A DNA stretch of 53,628 bases from Intestinibacillus massiliensis (GTDB lineage Bacteria > Bacillota > Clostridia > Oscillospirales > Butyricicoccaceae): the NCBI RefSeq assembly GCF_900155735.1, contig NZ_LT707059.1, positions 1 through 53,628 of the forward strand, read 5' to 3'. Below, one piece after another: positions 35,493 through 45,551 of the stretch. A program made the translations under genes and the position numbers. The notes under the pieces are model-generated. The model was not told the DNA's origin and ran no database searches. It saw only the letters and a list, made by a program, of their open reading frames with translations. Position 1 is the stretch's first letter. Every line of letters begins with the position of its first letter.

Positions 35493-35537
35493 ACAGCAAG
35501 GGCGCTGTGGGCATATTGCCCGCAGTGCCATTTTTTA
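35493..35537 (+). promoter_or_regulatory. ANTAR-type antiterminator/terminator leader of glnN
   Basis: Hairpin ACAGC-AAGGGC-GCTGT (35493-35508), six-base loop with A1 and G4, starts about five bases after the predicted transcript start. Its 3' arm overlaps the 5' arm of a 12-bp terminator GGCGCTGTGGGC / GCCCGCAGTGCC (35501-35529) followed by ATTTTTT. glnN begins about 55 bases later. No second six-base loop is visible; the terminator loop is ATATT. Confidence 0.7.
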
Positions 35538-35591
35538 TATCCTTAACATTTGTCAGGTGAAAATTTCAATATATTAATGGAGGCGTGCAGT

Positions 35592-37694
<2,103 letters not shown>

Positions 37695-37740
37695 ACAGCG
37701 CGCCGGGGCCGTAGAACTTTATAACGCGTGAAAATATTCA

Positions 37741-37810
37741 CATACACAATGGCGTGTATGCCGTTCCCGGGGGACATCCCCGGGGCAGCGTACACGCCAT
37801 TACTATTTTA
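37741..37810 (+). promoter_or_regulatory. ANTAR-type antiterminator/terminator leader of amt
   Basis: Hairpin CATACAC-AATGGC-GTGTATG (37741-37760) with a six-base loop carrying A1 and G4. The loop and 3' arm AATGGCGTGTA (37748-37758) also pair with TACACGCCATT (37791-37801) to form a terminator with a weak ACTATTTT tail. Between them is a CCCGGGG hairpin with a five-base loop. Same layout as the gltB and glnN leaders. No clear promoter precedes it, so it may act on read-through from glnN. Confidence 0.7.
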
Positions 37811-37824
37811 AGGGGGAATCAAGT

Positions 37825-39534
37825 ATGGAATTTTCTGCAGTCAACACAATCTGGGTGCTGCTGGGCGCGGCGCTCGTGTTCTTCATGCAGGCGGGGTTTG
37901 CAATGGTGGAGACCGGCTTTACCCGTGCGAAGAACGCAGGCAACATTATCATGAAGAACCTGATGGACTTCTGCCTCGGCACGCCAATTTACTGGCTGCT
38001 GGGCTTCGGGATCATGTTTGGCGGCTCGTCTGCAGTGTTCGGCACGTTTGACCCGATGATCCGCGGGGACTATGCCGCGGTGCTGCCGTCGGGCGTCCCG
38101 CTTTGGGCGTTCGTCGTCTTCCAGACGGTGTTCTGCGCCACGGCGGCCACCATCGTCTCGGGCGCGATGGCGGAACGCACCAAGTTCTCGGCCTACTGCA
38201 TCTATTCCATGGTCATTTCGGCGGTCATCTATCCGGTTTCCGGCCATTGGATTTGGGGCGGCGGCTGGCTGAGCCAGCTCGGCTTCCATGATTTCGCAGG
38301 CTCCACGGCGGTACATATGGTCGGCGGCGTCGCGGCCTTTGTCGGCGCGCTGATCCTGGGGCCGCGTATTGGCAAGTACACGAAGGAGGGCAAGCCGCGC
38401 GCCATCCCCGGGCACTCCCTGACGCTGGGCGCGCTGGGCGTATTCATCCTTTGGTTCTGCTGGTTCGGGTTTAACGGCGCGTCCACCGTGTCGATGGAGG
38501 GCGAGGCGATCGTTTCCGCAGGCCGCATCTTCATGACCACGAACCTGGCGGCGGCCGTGGCGACGGTTACCGTCATGTGTATCACCTGGGTGCGCTACAA
38601 GAAGCCGGACGTGTCCATGACGCTGAACGGCTCTCTGGCCGGCCTGGTCGCCATTACCGCGGGCTGCGATATGGTCAGCCCGTTTGGCGCGGCGGTCATC
38701 GGTTTCCTTGCGGGCTTTGTGGTGGTATTTGGGATCGAGTTCGTGGATAAGAAGGCCAAGGTGGACGACCCGGTCGGCGCGGTCGGCGTGCACGGCATGT
38801 GCGGCGCGATGGGCACCCTGCTGACCGGCCTGCTTGCCACGGACGGCGGCCTGTTTTACGGCGGCGGCGCGCATTTCTTCCTGGTACAGCTTCTCGGCGT
38901 TGCGTGTGTTATCGCCTGGGTGGCCATTACCATGACAGCCGTATTCCAGATCATCAAGCACACCATCGGCCTGCGTGTTTCGCGGGAGGAGGAAATCCAG
39001 GGCCTCGACATGAAGGAACACGGCCTGGCCTCCGCCTACGCGGATTTCATGCCGATCCCGGCGGTGCTGGGCACCAAGGCGGGCGAGGCTGCCGCAAAGG
39101 CGGAACTTGGCGAAACGGCAAGCATGGACGCGGCGGTCCCGGTAACGGTGCGGACGGACGCGCCCGCGGAGGGCGGTCACGCCATCTCCAAGATTGTCAT
39201 CGTGACCAAGCAGTCCAAGTTTGAGGAACTGAAGAACGCGATGAACGCGATCGGCATTGCGGGCATGACGGTAGCAAATGTCGTGGGCTGCGGCCTGCAG
39301 AAGGGTGCGACGGAATACTACCGCGGCGCCGAGGTCGACATGACCCTGCTGCCCAAGATCAAAATGGAGATCGTCGTATCCAAGGTGCCGGTTGAGCTGG
39401 TTATCGAAACCGCGAAGCGGGTGCTCTATACCGGACACATCGGGGACGGCAAGATTTTCGTCTACCATGTCGAAAACGTCGTCAAGGTGCGTACCGGCGA
39501 AGAGGGGTACGACGCGCTGCAGGATGTGGAGTGA
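37825..39534 (+). CDS. amt: Ammonium transporter fused to a PII (GlnK) domain
   Basis: 569 residues. Residues 1 to about 400 are an Amt/Mep/Rh channel with eleven helices: QAGFAMVETGFTRAKN, ATIVSGAMAERTKF, the two pore histidines in STAVHMVGG and VGVHGMCGAMG, and WFGFNGAS. After a linker (about 405-450) residues about 453-569 form a PII domain: ISKIVIVTKQSKFEELKNAM is the first strand-helix, the T-loop reads YYRGAEVDMTLLPK, and HIGDGKIFVYHVENVVKVRTGE the C-terminal part (broken here only for length). Normally GlnK is a separate trimeric protein that plugs Amt; here the plug is tethered. The GGGGGA site precedes ATG 37825. Confidence 0.93.
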   Translation: MEFSAVNTIWVLLGAALVFFMQAGFAMVETGFTRAKNAGNIIMKNLMDFCLGTPIYWLLGFGIMFGGSSAVFGTFDPMIRGDYAAVLPSGVPLWAFVVFQTVFCATAATIVSGAMAERTKFSAYCIYSMVISAVIYPVSGHWIWGGGWLSQLGFHDFAGSTAVHMVGGVAAFVGALILGPRIGKYTKEGKPRAIPGHSLTLGALGVFILWFCWFGFNGASTVSMEGEAIVSAGRIFMTTNLAAAVATVTVMCITWVRYKKPDVSMTLNGSLAGLVAITAGCDMVSPFGAAVIGFLAGFVVVFGIEFVDKKAKVDDPVGAVGVHGMCGAMGTLLTGLLATDGGLFYGGGAHFFLVQLLGVACVIAWVAITMTAVFQIIKHTIGLRVSREEEIQGLDMKEHGLASAYADFMPIPAVLGTKAGEAAAKAELGETASMDAAVPVTVRTDAPAEGGHAISKIVIVTKQSKFEELKNAMNAIGIAGMTVANVVGCGLQKGATEYYRGAEVDMTLLPKIKMEIVVSKVPVELVIETAKRVLYTGHIGDGKIFVYHVENVVKVRTGEEGYDALQDVE

Positions 39535-39569
39535 CAGCAAGCGTACCGTATGCGGATAAGCGGTAAAAA

Positions 39570-39609
39570 ACAGGGGGAGGGGACGGCCTGGGCCGTCCCC
39601 TCCCCCTGT
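39570..39609. terminator. Perfect 19-bp inverted repeat after amt
   Basis: 39570-39588 and 39591-39609 are exact complements with a two-base centre (ACAGGGGGAGGGGACGGCC and reverse). On the plus strand no T-run follows; on the minus strand it is followed by TTTTTT. It may still stop the amt transcript by its stability, but its polarity fits a minus-strand transcript better, for which I see no gene. Confidence 0.6.
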
Positions 39610-39716
39610 CCCGGTTAAGGCGGCGCCGCATCCCCTGCCTGCGGGCGGCGTACCAGGCCAGTACGGTATGGAAACCCGCGCCGCAGGGTTTTTGTGTGAC
39701 GGGCGCGATCTTGAAC

Positions 39717-39745
39717 TTGCATCTATGGGGTGGATGCGCTAGAAT
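39717..39745 (+). promoter_or_regulatory. Promoter of the HPt / GGDEF unit
   Basis: TTGCAT at 39717-39722, 17-base spacer, TAGAAT at 39740-39745. Confidence 0.6.
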
Positions 39746-39751
39746 ATGCTT

Positions 39752-40020
39752 AGGATACATGGCAATAACGCTTGTTTCCGCGTTTGCGCATTTTTAAAGA
39801 TGGGAAAGCGGAGGCTAAGCGCCCTTGCGGTGTGCCATTTGGATCAATTTGTCAAAATAGAGAAGCGCGGGCCCGGGCGACAGGCTGGGGATGCCCCGCG
39901 GAAGACGCCGCCCTGCCTGCGGATCTTGGTACAGGAAAGGGCGGCCATATTATATCACCGGCAGCCATGGCTGCACGGGTTTTACCGTCCGGCAGCGTCC
40001 GGACGGACGGGGGAGAATAT
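39752..40020 (+). other. Long untranslated leader before the HPt gene
   Basis: About 270 bases between promoter and start codon. It is open in two frames, but no start has a ribosome site. A GGGG-ATG-CCCC hairpin (about 39887-39897) and GTCCGG/CCGGAC (about 39990-40004) are the clearest structures. I searched by eye for the c-di-GMP-I riboswitch core and did not find it. Confidence 0.4.
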
Positions 40021-40377
40021 ATGACAATCAATGAATGTTACGCCTGCATGGGCGCGGATTATGGGGATGTGCTGCGGCGGATGGGCAAGGCCGAACGGGT
40101 GGCGAAGTTCCTCGCCATGTTCCCGGATGAGCCAAGCTACGGGCTCCTTTGCAGCGCGCTGGCGCAGGGCAACGCACAGGAGGCCTTCCGCGCCGCGCAT
40201 TCGCTCAAGGGCGTGTGCATGAACCTGGGGCTGTCGTCGCTCGGCGACGCCGCCAGTAAAATGACGGAAGCCCTGCGCGGCGGCCTGCTTCCAGCCGACG
40301 TCGGCGCGCTGCTGGACGAGGTGGACGGCAGGTACCGCGAAACCGTTTCCTGTATCCGGGCGTTTATGCAGGGCTAA
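40021..40377 (+). CDS. Histidine phosphotransfer (HPt) domain protein
   Basis: 118 residues, single HPt domain. The phosphorylatable His60 is in AAHSLKGVCMNLGL, the canonical HSLKG motif, with a LGDAASKMTEALR helix after it. Soluble. HPt proteins relay phosphate from hybrid kinases to receivers; the response regulator encoded 23 bases later is the obvious partner, but no kinase gene is in the window. ATG 40021 with GGGGGAG; longer upstream open frame has no ribosome site. Confidence 0.85.
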   Translation: MTINECYACMGADYGDVLRRMGKAERVAKFLAMFPDEPSYGLLCSALAQGNAQEAFRAAHSLKGVCMNLGLSSLGDAASKMTEALRGGLLPADVGALLDEVDGRYRETVSCIRAFMQG

Positions 40378-40400
40378 AGCACGAAGAAAGGATGACGGCC

Positions 40401-42443
40401 ATGAAGAAGGGTACGGTCTTAATTGTAGACGATACGGAGATGAACCGTTCCATGCTGGCGGACATGCTGTCGGAGGAGTATGACATCCTCGAGGCGTCCA
40501 CCGGGGCGGAGGCGGCCAAGGTGCTGCAAAAACGGAACGATGATATCTCCCTCGTCCTGCTGGATATCGTCATGCCCGAAATGGATGGGTTTGAGGTCCT
40601 GGAGCTGATGGAGCGGAATGGATGGCTCAACCGGATCCCTGTGATCACCATCTCTTCGGAGACCGCATCCGCCTATATCGACCATGCCTACGACCTGGGC
40701 GCGAGCGATTATATCAACCGCCCCTTTGATGAAAAAACGGTGCAAAGGCGTGTGCGCAACACCATTATGCTCTATTCCAAGCAGAAGGCGCTGGAGGGCA
40801 TGGTAGCGGAGCAGATGGTCGAAAAAGAGCGGAACAATTTCCTCATGGTCGAAATCCTCTCCAATATCGTAGAGTTTAGGAACGGGGAAAGCGGCCTGCA
40901 TGTGCTGCATATCCGCACCTTGACGGAGATTTTCCTGCGCAAGTTGCAGGAAATTACGGATAAATACCCGTTGCCCGCCGCGCGCATGGCGCTGATCATC
41001 AACGCCTCCGCCCTGCATGACGTCGGCAAAATCTCCATCCCGGAGGAAATCCTCAACAAGCCCGGCCGCCTGACGGACGAGGAATTTGCGGTGATGAAGA
41101 CGCACAGCATGCAGGGCGCCAGCATCATGCAGGACGCGCTGCAGCGCCACGAGGAGGAGCTCATCCAGATCGCCTACAACATCTGCCGCTGGCACCACGA
41201 GCGGTGGGACGGGCGCGGCTACCCGGACGGGCTGCGGGGGGACGATATCCCGATCGAGGCGCAGGTGGTCGCGCTGGCGGACGTTTACGATGCGCTGACG
41301 AGCGAGCGCGTCTACAAACCGGCCTATCCGCATGAAGAGGCGCTGCGCATGATCCTGCGCGGCGAATGCGGCGCGTTCAACCCGCTGCTGATGCAGTGCC
41401 TGCAGGAGGCGGGCCCCCACCTTGAGGAGGAGCTCCGCCTGCGTTCGCTGAGCGACGTGTCGGAGGCCAACATCCGGGCGCTGTCCAGCCAGGTGATCGC
41501 GGGGGGCAAGGTGTCCAGCAGGACGCTGACGCTGCTCGAACAGGAGCGCATCAAGTACCAGTTCTTCGCGTCCATGTCCAACGAAATCCAGTTTGAGTAT
41601 AACTACCAATCCGACATGCTGACCATTTCCGAATGGGGCGGCGTGCGCCTCGGCCTGAGCACGCTGATCGAGCACCCGGAGGGCAACGGGGAACTGCACA
41701 GGGTATTCTCCCTGGAGGACTTCCTCGACCTGAAGCACCGGCTCAACTGTGCAACCCCGGAAAAACCGATCGCCGGGGGGATGTACTGCCTCAATGTCAA
41801 GGGCGAAAAACGCTGGTACAAGGCGGTCGCGCGCCCCATCTGGCAGGCCGACGCCCCGGATGAGGTCACGGGCATCATCGGCAAATTTGTGGACGATCAT
41901 GAAGAGCAGCTCCGGCTGGAGCAGCTCCGGCGCATGGCGGAGCAGGATTCCCTCACCGGGCTGAGCAACCATGCGTCCGCCCGCAGCTGGATCCGGCGGG
42001 CGCTGACGGCGGAGGGCAAGCAGTACGCCATGCTGCTGCTCGACCTGGATAACTTCAAGGCGGCAAACGATGCGTACGGGCATATGTTTGGGGACCAGGT
42101 GCTGCAGCATGTTGCGCATATGGTGAAAAACAGCGTGCGCGGCGGCGATATCGCGGCGCGCATCGGCGGGGACGAATTCCTGCTGTTTATCGAATACAAG
42201 GGCGATATCAAAGCCCTGGCGCGCCGCATTTTCGACGCCCTGCACGGCAACTATAAATCCTTCCCGATACGGGTCAGCATGGGCATCGCCCTCGCGCCGC
42301 AGGATGGCAACGCGTATGAAACGCTGTTCCATGCCGCCGACCGGGCGCTTTACGCGGCGAAAAAGCGCGGGAGGGACCGTTACTGCTTCTATGACAGCTC
42401 CATGCAGGATTTGCTGAGCGTGTTGTCCTCGATGGACAACTGA
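40401..42443 (+). CDS. Response regulator with REC, HD-GYP, PAS and GGDEF domains
   Basis: 680 residues. REC (about 5-120) with Asp55 in LLDIVMPEMDG; HD-GYP phosphodiesterase (about 140-330) with H206-D207 in ALHDVGKI, and G273-Y274-P275 in RWDGRGYPDG; a PAS domain (about 375-510); and GGDEF cyclase with intact GGDEF at 589-593. Both a c-di-GMP synthase and a c-di-GMP hydrolase motif are complete, which is unusual in that most two-headed proteins pair GGDEF with EAL. An RxxD product-inhibition site is not evident in front of GGDEF. No membrane segment. Likely phosphorylated via the HPt protein. ATG 40401 chosen for spacing to GAAAGG. Confidence 0.92.
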   Translation: MKKGTVLIVDDTEMNRSMLADMLSEEYDILEASTGAEAAKVLQKRNDDISLVLLDIVMPEMDGFEVLELMERNGWLNRIPVITISSETASAYIDHAYDLGASDYINRPFDEKTVQRRVRNTIMLYSKQKALEGMVAEQMVEKERNNFLMVEILSNIVEFRNGESGLHVLHIRTLTEIFLRKLQEITDKYPLPAARMALIINASALHDVGKISIPEEILNKPGRLTDEEFAVMKTHSMQGASIMQDALQRHEEELIQIAYNICRWHHERWDGRGYPDGLRGDDIPIEAQVVALADVYDALTSERVYKPAYPHEEALRMILRGECGAFNPLLMQCLQEAGPHLEEELRLRSLSDVSEANIRALSSQVIAGGKVSSRTLTLLEQERIKYQFFASMSNEIQFEYNYQSDMLTISEWGGVRLGLSTLIEHPEGNGELHRVFSLEDFLDLKHRLNCATPEKPIAGGMYCLNVKGEKRWYKAVARPIWQADAPDEVTGIIGKFVDDHEEQLRLEQLRRMAEQDSLTGLSNHASARSWIRRALTAEGKQYAMLLLDLDNFKAANDAYGHMFGDQVLQHVAHMVKNSVRGGDIAARIGGDEFLLFIEYKGDIKALARRIFDALHGNYKSFPIRVSMGIALAPQDGNAYETLFHAADRALYAAKKRGRDRYCFYDSSMQDLLSVLSSMDN

Positions 42444-42482
42444 AACGGCGCGCCGCACCGGCCGCCGGGACAAAATCACCCC

Positions 42483-42513
42483 AAAGCCCCGGAAAACTGT
42501 CCGGGGCTTTTCC
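42483..42513 (+). terminator. Terminator after the GGDEF regulator
   Basis: AAAGCCCCGG and CCGGGGCTTT around an eight-base loop, T-rich tail. Confidence 0.8.
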
Positions 42514-42542
42514 TTGCGTTTCGATGCGTTTTGTATTATACT
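42514..42542 (+). promoter_or_regulatory. Promoter of the apbE unit
   Basis: TTGCGT (42514-42519), 17-base spacer, TATACT (42537-42542), start codon 39 bases further. Confidence 0.6.
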
Positions 42543-42580
42543 GAAAAACGGCTATAAACCCCGTGGATTGGAGCAAAATA

Positions 42581-43621
42581 ATGAACAAAATACGGTTGGC
42601 TGCGATCTGCCTGCTGCTGGGCCTGGTTTCCGGCTGCGGCGTGCAAAAGGCGGAATCGCAGTTTTTCGCTATGAATACGGTTATGGGCATCCAGGCGGAA
42701 GGCGCGGACGCCAAGCAGGCCGTGGTGCAGGCGGAGCAATACATCAACAAGCTGGACAGGATGCTGTCCCGTACCCGCCCGGAGAGTGAAATATACGCGC
42801 TCAACCATGCGGGCGGCGACTGGGTCACGGTATCTTATGAAACGTACCATTTAATTGACCAGGCAAAGGGGCTCGCGATGGATACGGATGGGGCGTACGA
42901 CCCGACGGTCGCGCCGCTGACCGACCTTTGGGGCATCGGCACGGAGGGGGCGCACGTGCCGCAGCAAAGCGAGATTGACGCTGCGCTCACGCATGTCGAC
43001 TACCGCAACATCGAGCTTGAGCCGGCGGCGGACGCCAGTGCAGGCGGGCGCGTCCGCCTGCTAAACGGCGCGGAGGTCGACCTCGGCGGCATCGCCAAGG
43101 GCTTCGCCGGCGCGTGGGCATTGACCTCTGAAGACGCGACGGCGGCGCTGCTGCAGCTTGGCGGCAATGTTTCCGCTTTTGAACTGGACGGGCAGGCGAA
43201 GCCGGTGAAGATCGGCATCGGCGACCCGGACAACGTGGCGGAATACCTCGCAACCGTCGAGGTGCGCGACGGCTGCGTCGTCACGACGGGGGACTACGAA
43301 CGGTATTTTGAGCAGGACGGCGTGCGTTACCACCATGTTTTCGACCCCAAGACCGGGTATCCCGCGCAAAGCGGGCTGCGCAGCGTGACTGTGCTCCAGC
43401 CCTACGAGGAGGGTGCGGCGGCAGACGGCTACTCGACGGCGCTTTTTGTCATGGGGCTGGAACGCGGGCTGGATTTTTGCAACCGCAACGGCATCCCCGC
43501 CCTTTTTATCACGCAGGATAAGCGCATGGTGCCGTCCGACGCGCTCAAACACAGCAGCGGGACGCAATTTGCGTTCGGGGAGTTCCTGGGCGCGGACAAG
43601 GGGTATACCTATGAAGGATAG
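42581..43621 (+). CDS. apbE: FAD:protein FMN transferase lipoprotein (ApbE/FmnB-like)
   Basis: 346 residues from ATG 42581 (TTGGAGC site). Lipoprotein signal peptide with lipobox VSGC. Family motifs: AMNTVMGIQA, YDPTVAPLTDLWGIG, the EVDLGGIAKGFAGAWA block and HHVFDPKTGYPAQSGLRSVTV, followed by the metal/FAD region AAADGYSTALFVMG. ApbE enzymes flavinylate Thr residues of exported or membrane proteins (Rnf/Nqr subunits, PplA, extracellular reductases). No target with a clear flavinylation motif is in the window. It overlaps the next gene by eleven bases. Confidence 0.92.
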   Translation: MNKIRLAAICLLLGLVSGCGVQKAESQFFAMNTVMGIQAEGADAKQAVVQAEQYINKLDRMLSRTRPESEIYALNHAGGDWVTVSYETYHLIDQAKGLAMDTDGAYDPTVAPLTDLWGIGTEGAHVPQQSEIDAALTHVDYRNIELEPAADASAGGRVRLLNGAEVDLGGIAKGFAGAWALTSEDATAALLQLGGNVSAFELDGQAKPVKIGIGDPDNVAEYLATVEVRDGCVVTTGDYERYFEQDGVRYHHVFDPKTGYPAQSGLRSVTVLQPYEEGAAADGYSTALFVMGLERGLDFCNRNGIPALFITQDKRMVPSDALKHSSGTQFAFGEFLGADKGYTYEG

Positions 43622-44006
43622 GCTGCGCACCTTCCGCCCGGGCGACTTCGCCGTGTGCGTATTGGTGCTCCTGCTGGCGGCGGCGGTTGCCGCGCCGTTC
43701 TTCTTTGTCCCGCAGGGCGCGCTGTACCTGGAGGTGCGGCAGGACCAGCAGCTTGTGCGGCGCGTGCGCCTGGCGGACGGCGTGCAGGAAACCTTTACGG
43801 TCGAAGGCCGGGCGGGTGGGCACAATACGATTGAAATAGACGGTCGCCGCGTGCGCATCCGCGAAGCGGACTGCCACGACCAGGTCTGCGTGCGCACGGG
43901 CTGGCTGACGCGCGCCGGCCAGTCCGCGGTTTGCCTGCCGAACCGGCTGGTCGTCAAGCTGACCGGGCAGAAGGCCAGCGGCGACGTCGACGCAATTGTG
44001 CGGTAA
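43611..44006 (+). CDS. NusG domain II membrane protein (EetA-like)
   Basis: 131 residues, one N-terminal membrane helix (about 12-32), then an extracytoplasmic NusG_II domain (Pfam PF07009): GALYLEVRQDQQLVRRV, NTIEIDGRRVRI, the DCHDQVCVRTGW block with its cysteine pair, and VCLPNRLVVKL. Proteins of this family stand beside Gx transporters and ApbE in many Firmicutes; the EetA protein of Listeria and Lactiplantibacillus extracellular electron transfer loci belongs here, as I recall. Start ATG 43611 lies inside the apbE end, so the two are translationally coupled. Confidence 0.82.
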   Translation: MKDRLRTFRPGDFAVCVLVLLLAAAVAAPFFFVPQGALYLEVRQDQQLVRRVRLADGVQETFTVEGRAGGHNTIEIDGRRVRIREADCHDQVCVRTGWLTRAGQSAVCLPNRLVVKLTGQKASGDVDAIVR

Positions 44007-44016
44007 GGGGGAAGCG

Positions 44017-44529
44017 ATGCGGATTAAACGGATTGCCCTATGCGGGCTGTTTACCTCGCTGGCGCTGATCCTGTCGCTGGTGGAGCGCATGGTTCCCCTG
44101 AACTTGGTGGTGCCGGTGCCTGGCATCAAGCTGGGGCTTGCAAACGTTGTGACGCTGTTCGCGCTCACGGCGATGCGCAAACGGGAGGCTTCGGCCATCC
44201 TGCTGTGCCGTGTGACGCTGGCGTCCATTTTCGCGGGGAGCGTGACCTCTTTCCTGTTCAGCCTGTTCGGCGGCTTCCTGGCGCTCGGTGTGATGGCGCT
44301 GCTGCTGCGGCGCGAAGGGCGGTGGTTCAGCCTGTTTGGCATAAGCGTCGCGGGCGCGGCGGCGCACAATATCGGGCAGGTCTGTGCGGCGATGCTCGTG
44401 CTCGGCACCGCCGACGTGCTGGGGTATTTGCCGCTGCTGCTACTCACTTCCATCCCGATGGGGCTGCTGACCGGGCTGGTGTGCCGGACGGTGCTGAACC
44501 ATCTGAAAAAAATTGATATTTTTGCGTAA
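44017..44529 (+). CDS. Gx transporter family membrane protein (EetB-like)
   Basis: 170 residues with about five membrane helices. The family pattern of Gx transporter proteins (also annotated heptaprenyl diphosphate synthase component I) is visible: ALCGLFTSLALILSLVERM, a VPGIKLGLANVVTLFAL block, FLFSLFGGFLALGVM and AGAAAHNIGQVCAAM. Start ATG 44017 with AGGGGGAAG. With ApbE and NusG-II it forms the trio seen in extracellular electron transfer loci, probably supplying flavin or quinone-precursor transport; substrate unproven. Confidence 0.8.
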   Translation: MRIKRIALCGLFTSLALILSLVERMVPLNLVVPVPGIKLGLANVVTLFALTAMRKREASAILLCRVTLASIFAGSVTSFLFSLFGGFLALGVMALLLRREGRWFSLFGISVAGAAAHNIGQVCAAMLVLGTADVLGYLPLLLLTSIPMGLLTGLVCRTVLNHLKKIDIFA

Positions 44530-44594
44530 AAACCCAGCATAAAAGCCGGGAATCCTCCTCATACTAAGCATAAATTTCAAGGAGGTATAACGCA

Positions 44595-44972
44595 ATGAAG
44601 AAACTGATGGCTCTGGCGCTGGCGCTCACCCTGTCGCTGTCCCTGCTGGCCGGTTGCGGTAAGACGACCGACACGAAGGACCCCAATACCACGGACAACA
44701 GCGCGACCGATAACAACACCAACACGCCTGCGGACAACAACGGGAACAAGGAAGGCGCGGCGAACGCCAACGACGGCGTGGATACCGGCCTGATGGGCGA
44801 CGATGCCACAGGCAGCGGCGACCCGACGAACGGCGCGGGCGGCCCCGGCACAGCGGGCGGCGCAGTCACGCCGAACGCGACGGACGACGGCATCCTGGGC
44901 AACGATACCGCGGGCGTACCGGACGGCACGGTACCGGGCAGCAACAGCGCTGCGCCCAACACGGCGAAGTAA
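44595..44972 (+). CDS. Small lipoprotein, Asn/Thr/Asp/Gly-rich
   Basis: 125 residues. Clear lipoprotein signal peptide (lipobox LLAGC, Cys21) and then about 100 residues of low complexity rich in Asn, Thr, Asp, Gly and Ala, without a recognisable folded domain. Strong AAGGAGG site. It follows the Gx transporter by 65 bases, so could be read through with it. Function unknown; a surface spacer or spore/cell-envelope lipoprotein is possible. Confidence 0.75.
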   Translation: MKKLMALALALTLSLSLLAGCGKTTDTKDPNTTDNSATDNNTNTPADNNGNKEGAANANDGVDTGLMGDDATGSGDPTNGAGGPGTAGGAVTPNATDDGILGNDTAGVPDGTVPGSNSAAPNTAK

Positions 44973-44982
44973 ATACCCGAAA

Positions 44983-45013
44983 AAAAGCCGCAATCGGTCA
45001 GATTGCGGCTTTT
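44983..45013. terminator. Terminator after the small lipoprotein
   Basis: AAAAGCCGCAATC and GATTGCGGCTTTT around a five-base loop, usable from both strands: it also ends the minus-strand gene at 45058. Confidence 0.85.
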
Positions 45014-45057
45014 CTATTGCAAAAAACGGGGGGCGGATAAACCGTCCCCCGTTCCCG

Positions 45058-45459
45058 TTATTCTTCTTCGTCTTCCACGTCTTCGTAATATAGGTCTTCG
45101 TACATTTTTTCCAAGAGCGACAGCGCTTGGCGGTTGGTCTCCTCTCGGGCGCAGACGATGGCGGAAACCGCCTCCGCGCGCGCCTGCCCGGCGTCCGGTT
45201 CGCCCGCCGGCGGGCAGGGGATTTTTTCAATCGTCATAAACGCGCTGTGCAGATGGGAGACGTCGTTCAGGATATGGTCGATGCGCTGCAGGATTTCCTG
45301 CGCAGTCAGTTCAGACATCCGTATCTCTCCTTGTTCCGGCGGCGGGCACAGGATCCATAATGTGTTTTCATCCAGGAACCGTGCCCGCCCGTTTTTCACC
45401 AGCCCCTTGGCCCGGCGCGGATAGGTCGGCGCCAGGACGTTGCCGGTTCCATCGATCAC
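45058..45459 (-). CDS. Conserved hypothetical protein (RRAKGLVKNGRARF N-terminus)
   Basis: 133 residues starting with GTG. The N-terminal half has the pattern GTGNVLAPTYPRRAKGLVKNG-RARFLDENTLWIL seen in a clostridial protein family of unknown function; the second half is a helical region (MSELTAQEILQRIDHIL) with an acidic tail of Glu/Asp/Tyr. No signal peptide. Ribosome site is weak (AAAGAA). A promoter lies about 95 bases upstream. Confidence 0.65.
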   Translation of the reverse strand: MIDGTGNVLAPTYPRRAKGLVKNGRARFLDENTLWILCPPPEQGEIRMSELTAQEILQRIDHILNDVSHLHSAFMTIEKIPCPPAGEPDAGQARAEAVSAIVCAREETNRQALSLLEKMYEDLYYEDVEDEEE

Positions 45460-45470
45460 GGTTATATTCT

Positions 45471-45539
45471 TTGTAATGGGTGCCGTCCCCTTTCGCGTGC
45501 ATGCATACCGCCTGTTTTTTGTGATGGGTGCCGTCCCCT
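45471..45539. repeat. Two copies of a 21-base direct repeat
   Basis: TTGTRATGGGTGCCGTCCCCT occurs at 45471-45491 and 45519-45539 (one mismatch), 48 bases apart, within the 5' untranslated region of the minus-strand gene at 45058. Likely a dispersed genomic repeat or a tandem binding site. Confidence 0.7.
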
Positions 45540-45551
45540 GTATGCGCCTTT

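Noticed and set aside
39752-40020. c-di-GMP riboswitch before the HPt/GGDEF unit
   Set aside because: Neither the GEMM-I conserved core (GCAAAGCC / CAGGGCAAACC) nor a GEMM-II-like fold is visible.
39746-40024. A 92-codon plus-strand frame before the HPt gene
   Set aside because: Its ATG lies immediately after the predicted -10, before the transcript start, and there is no ribosome site.
40419-42479. A 686-codon antisense frame opposite the GGDEF regulator
   Set aside because: Antisense shadow; the plus-strand protein has four recognisable domains.
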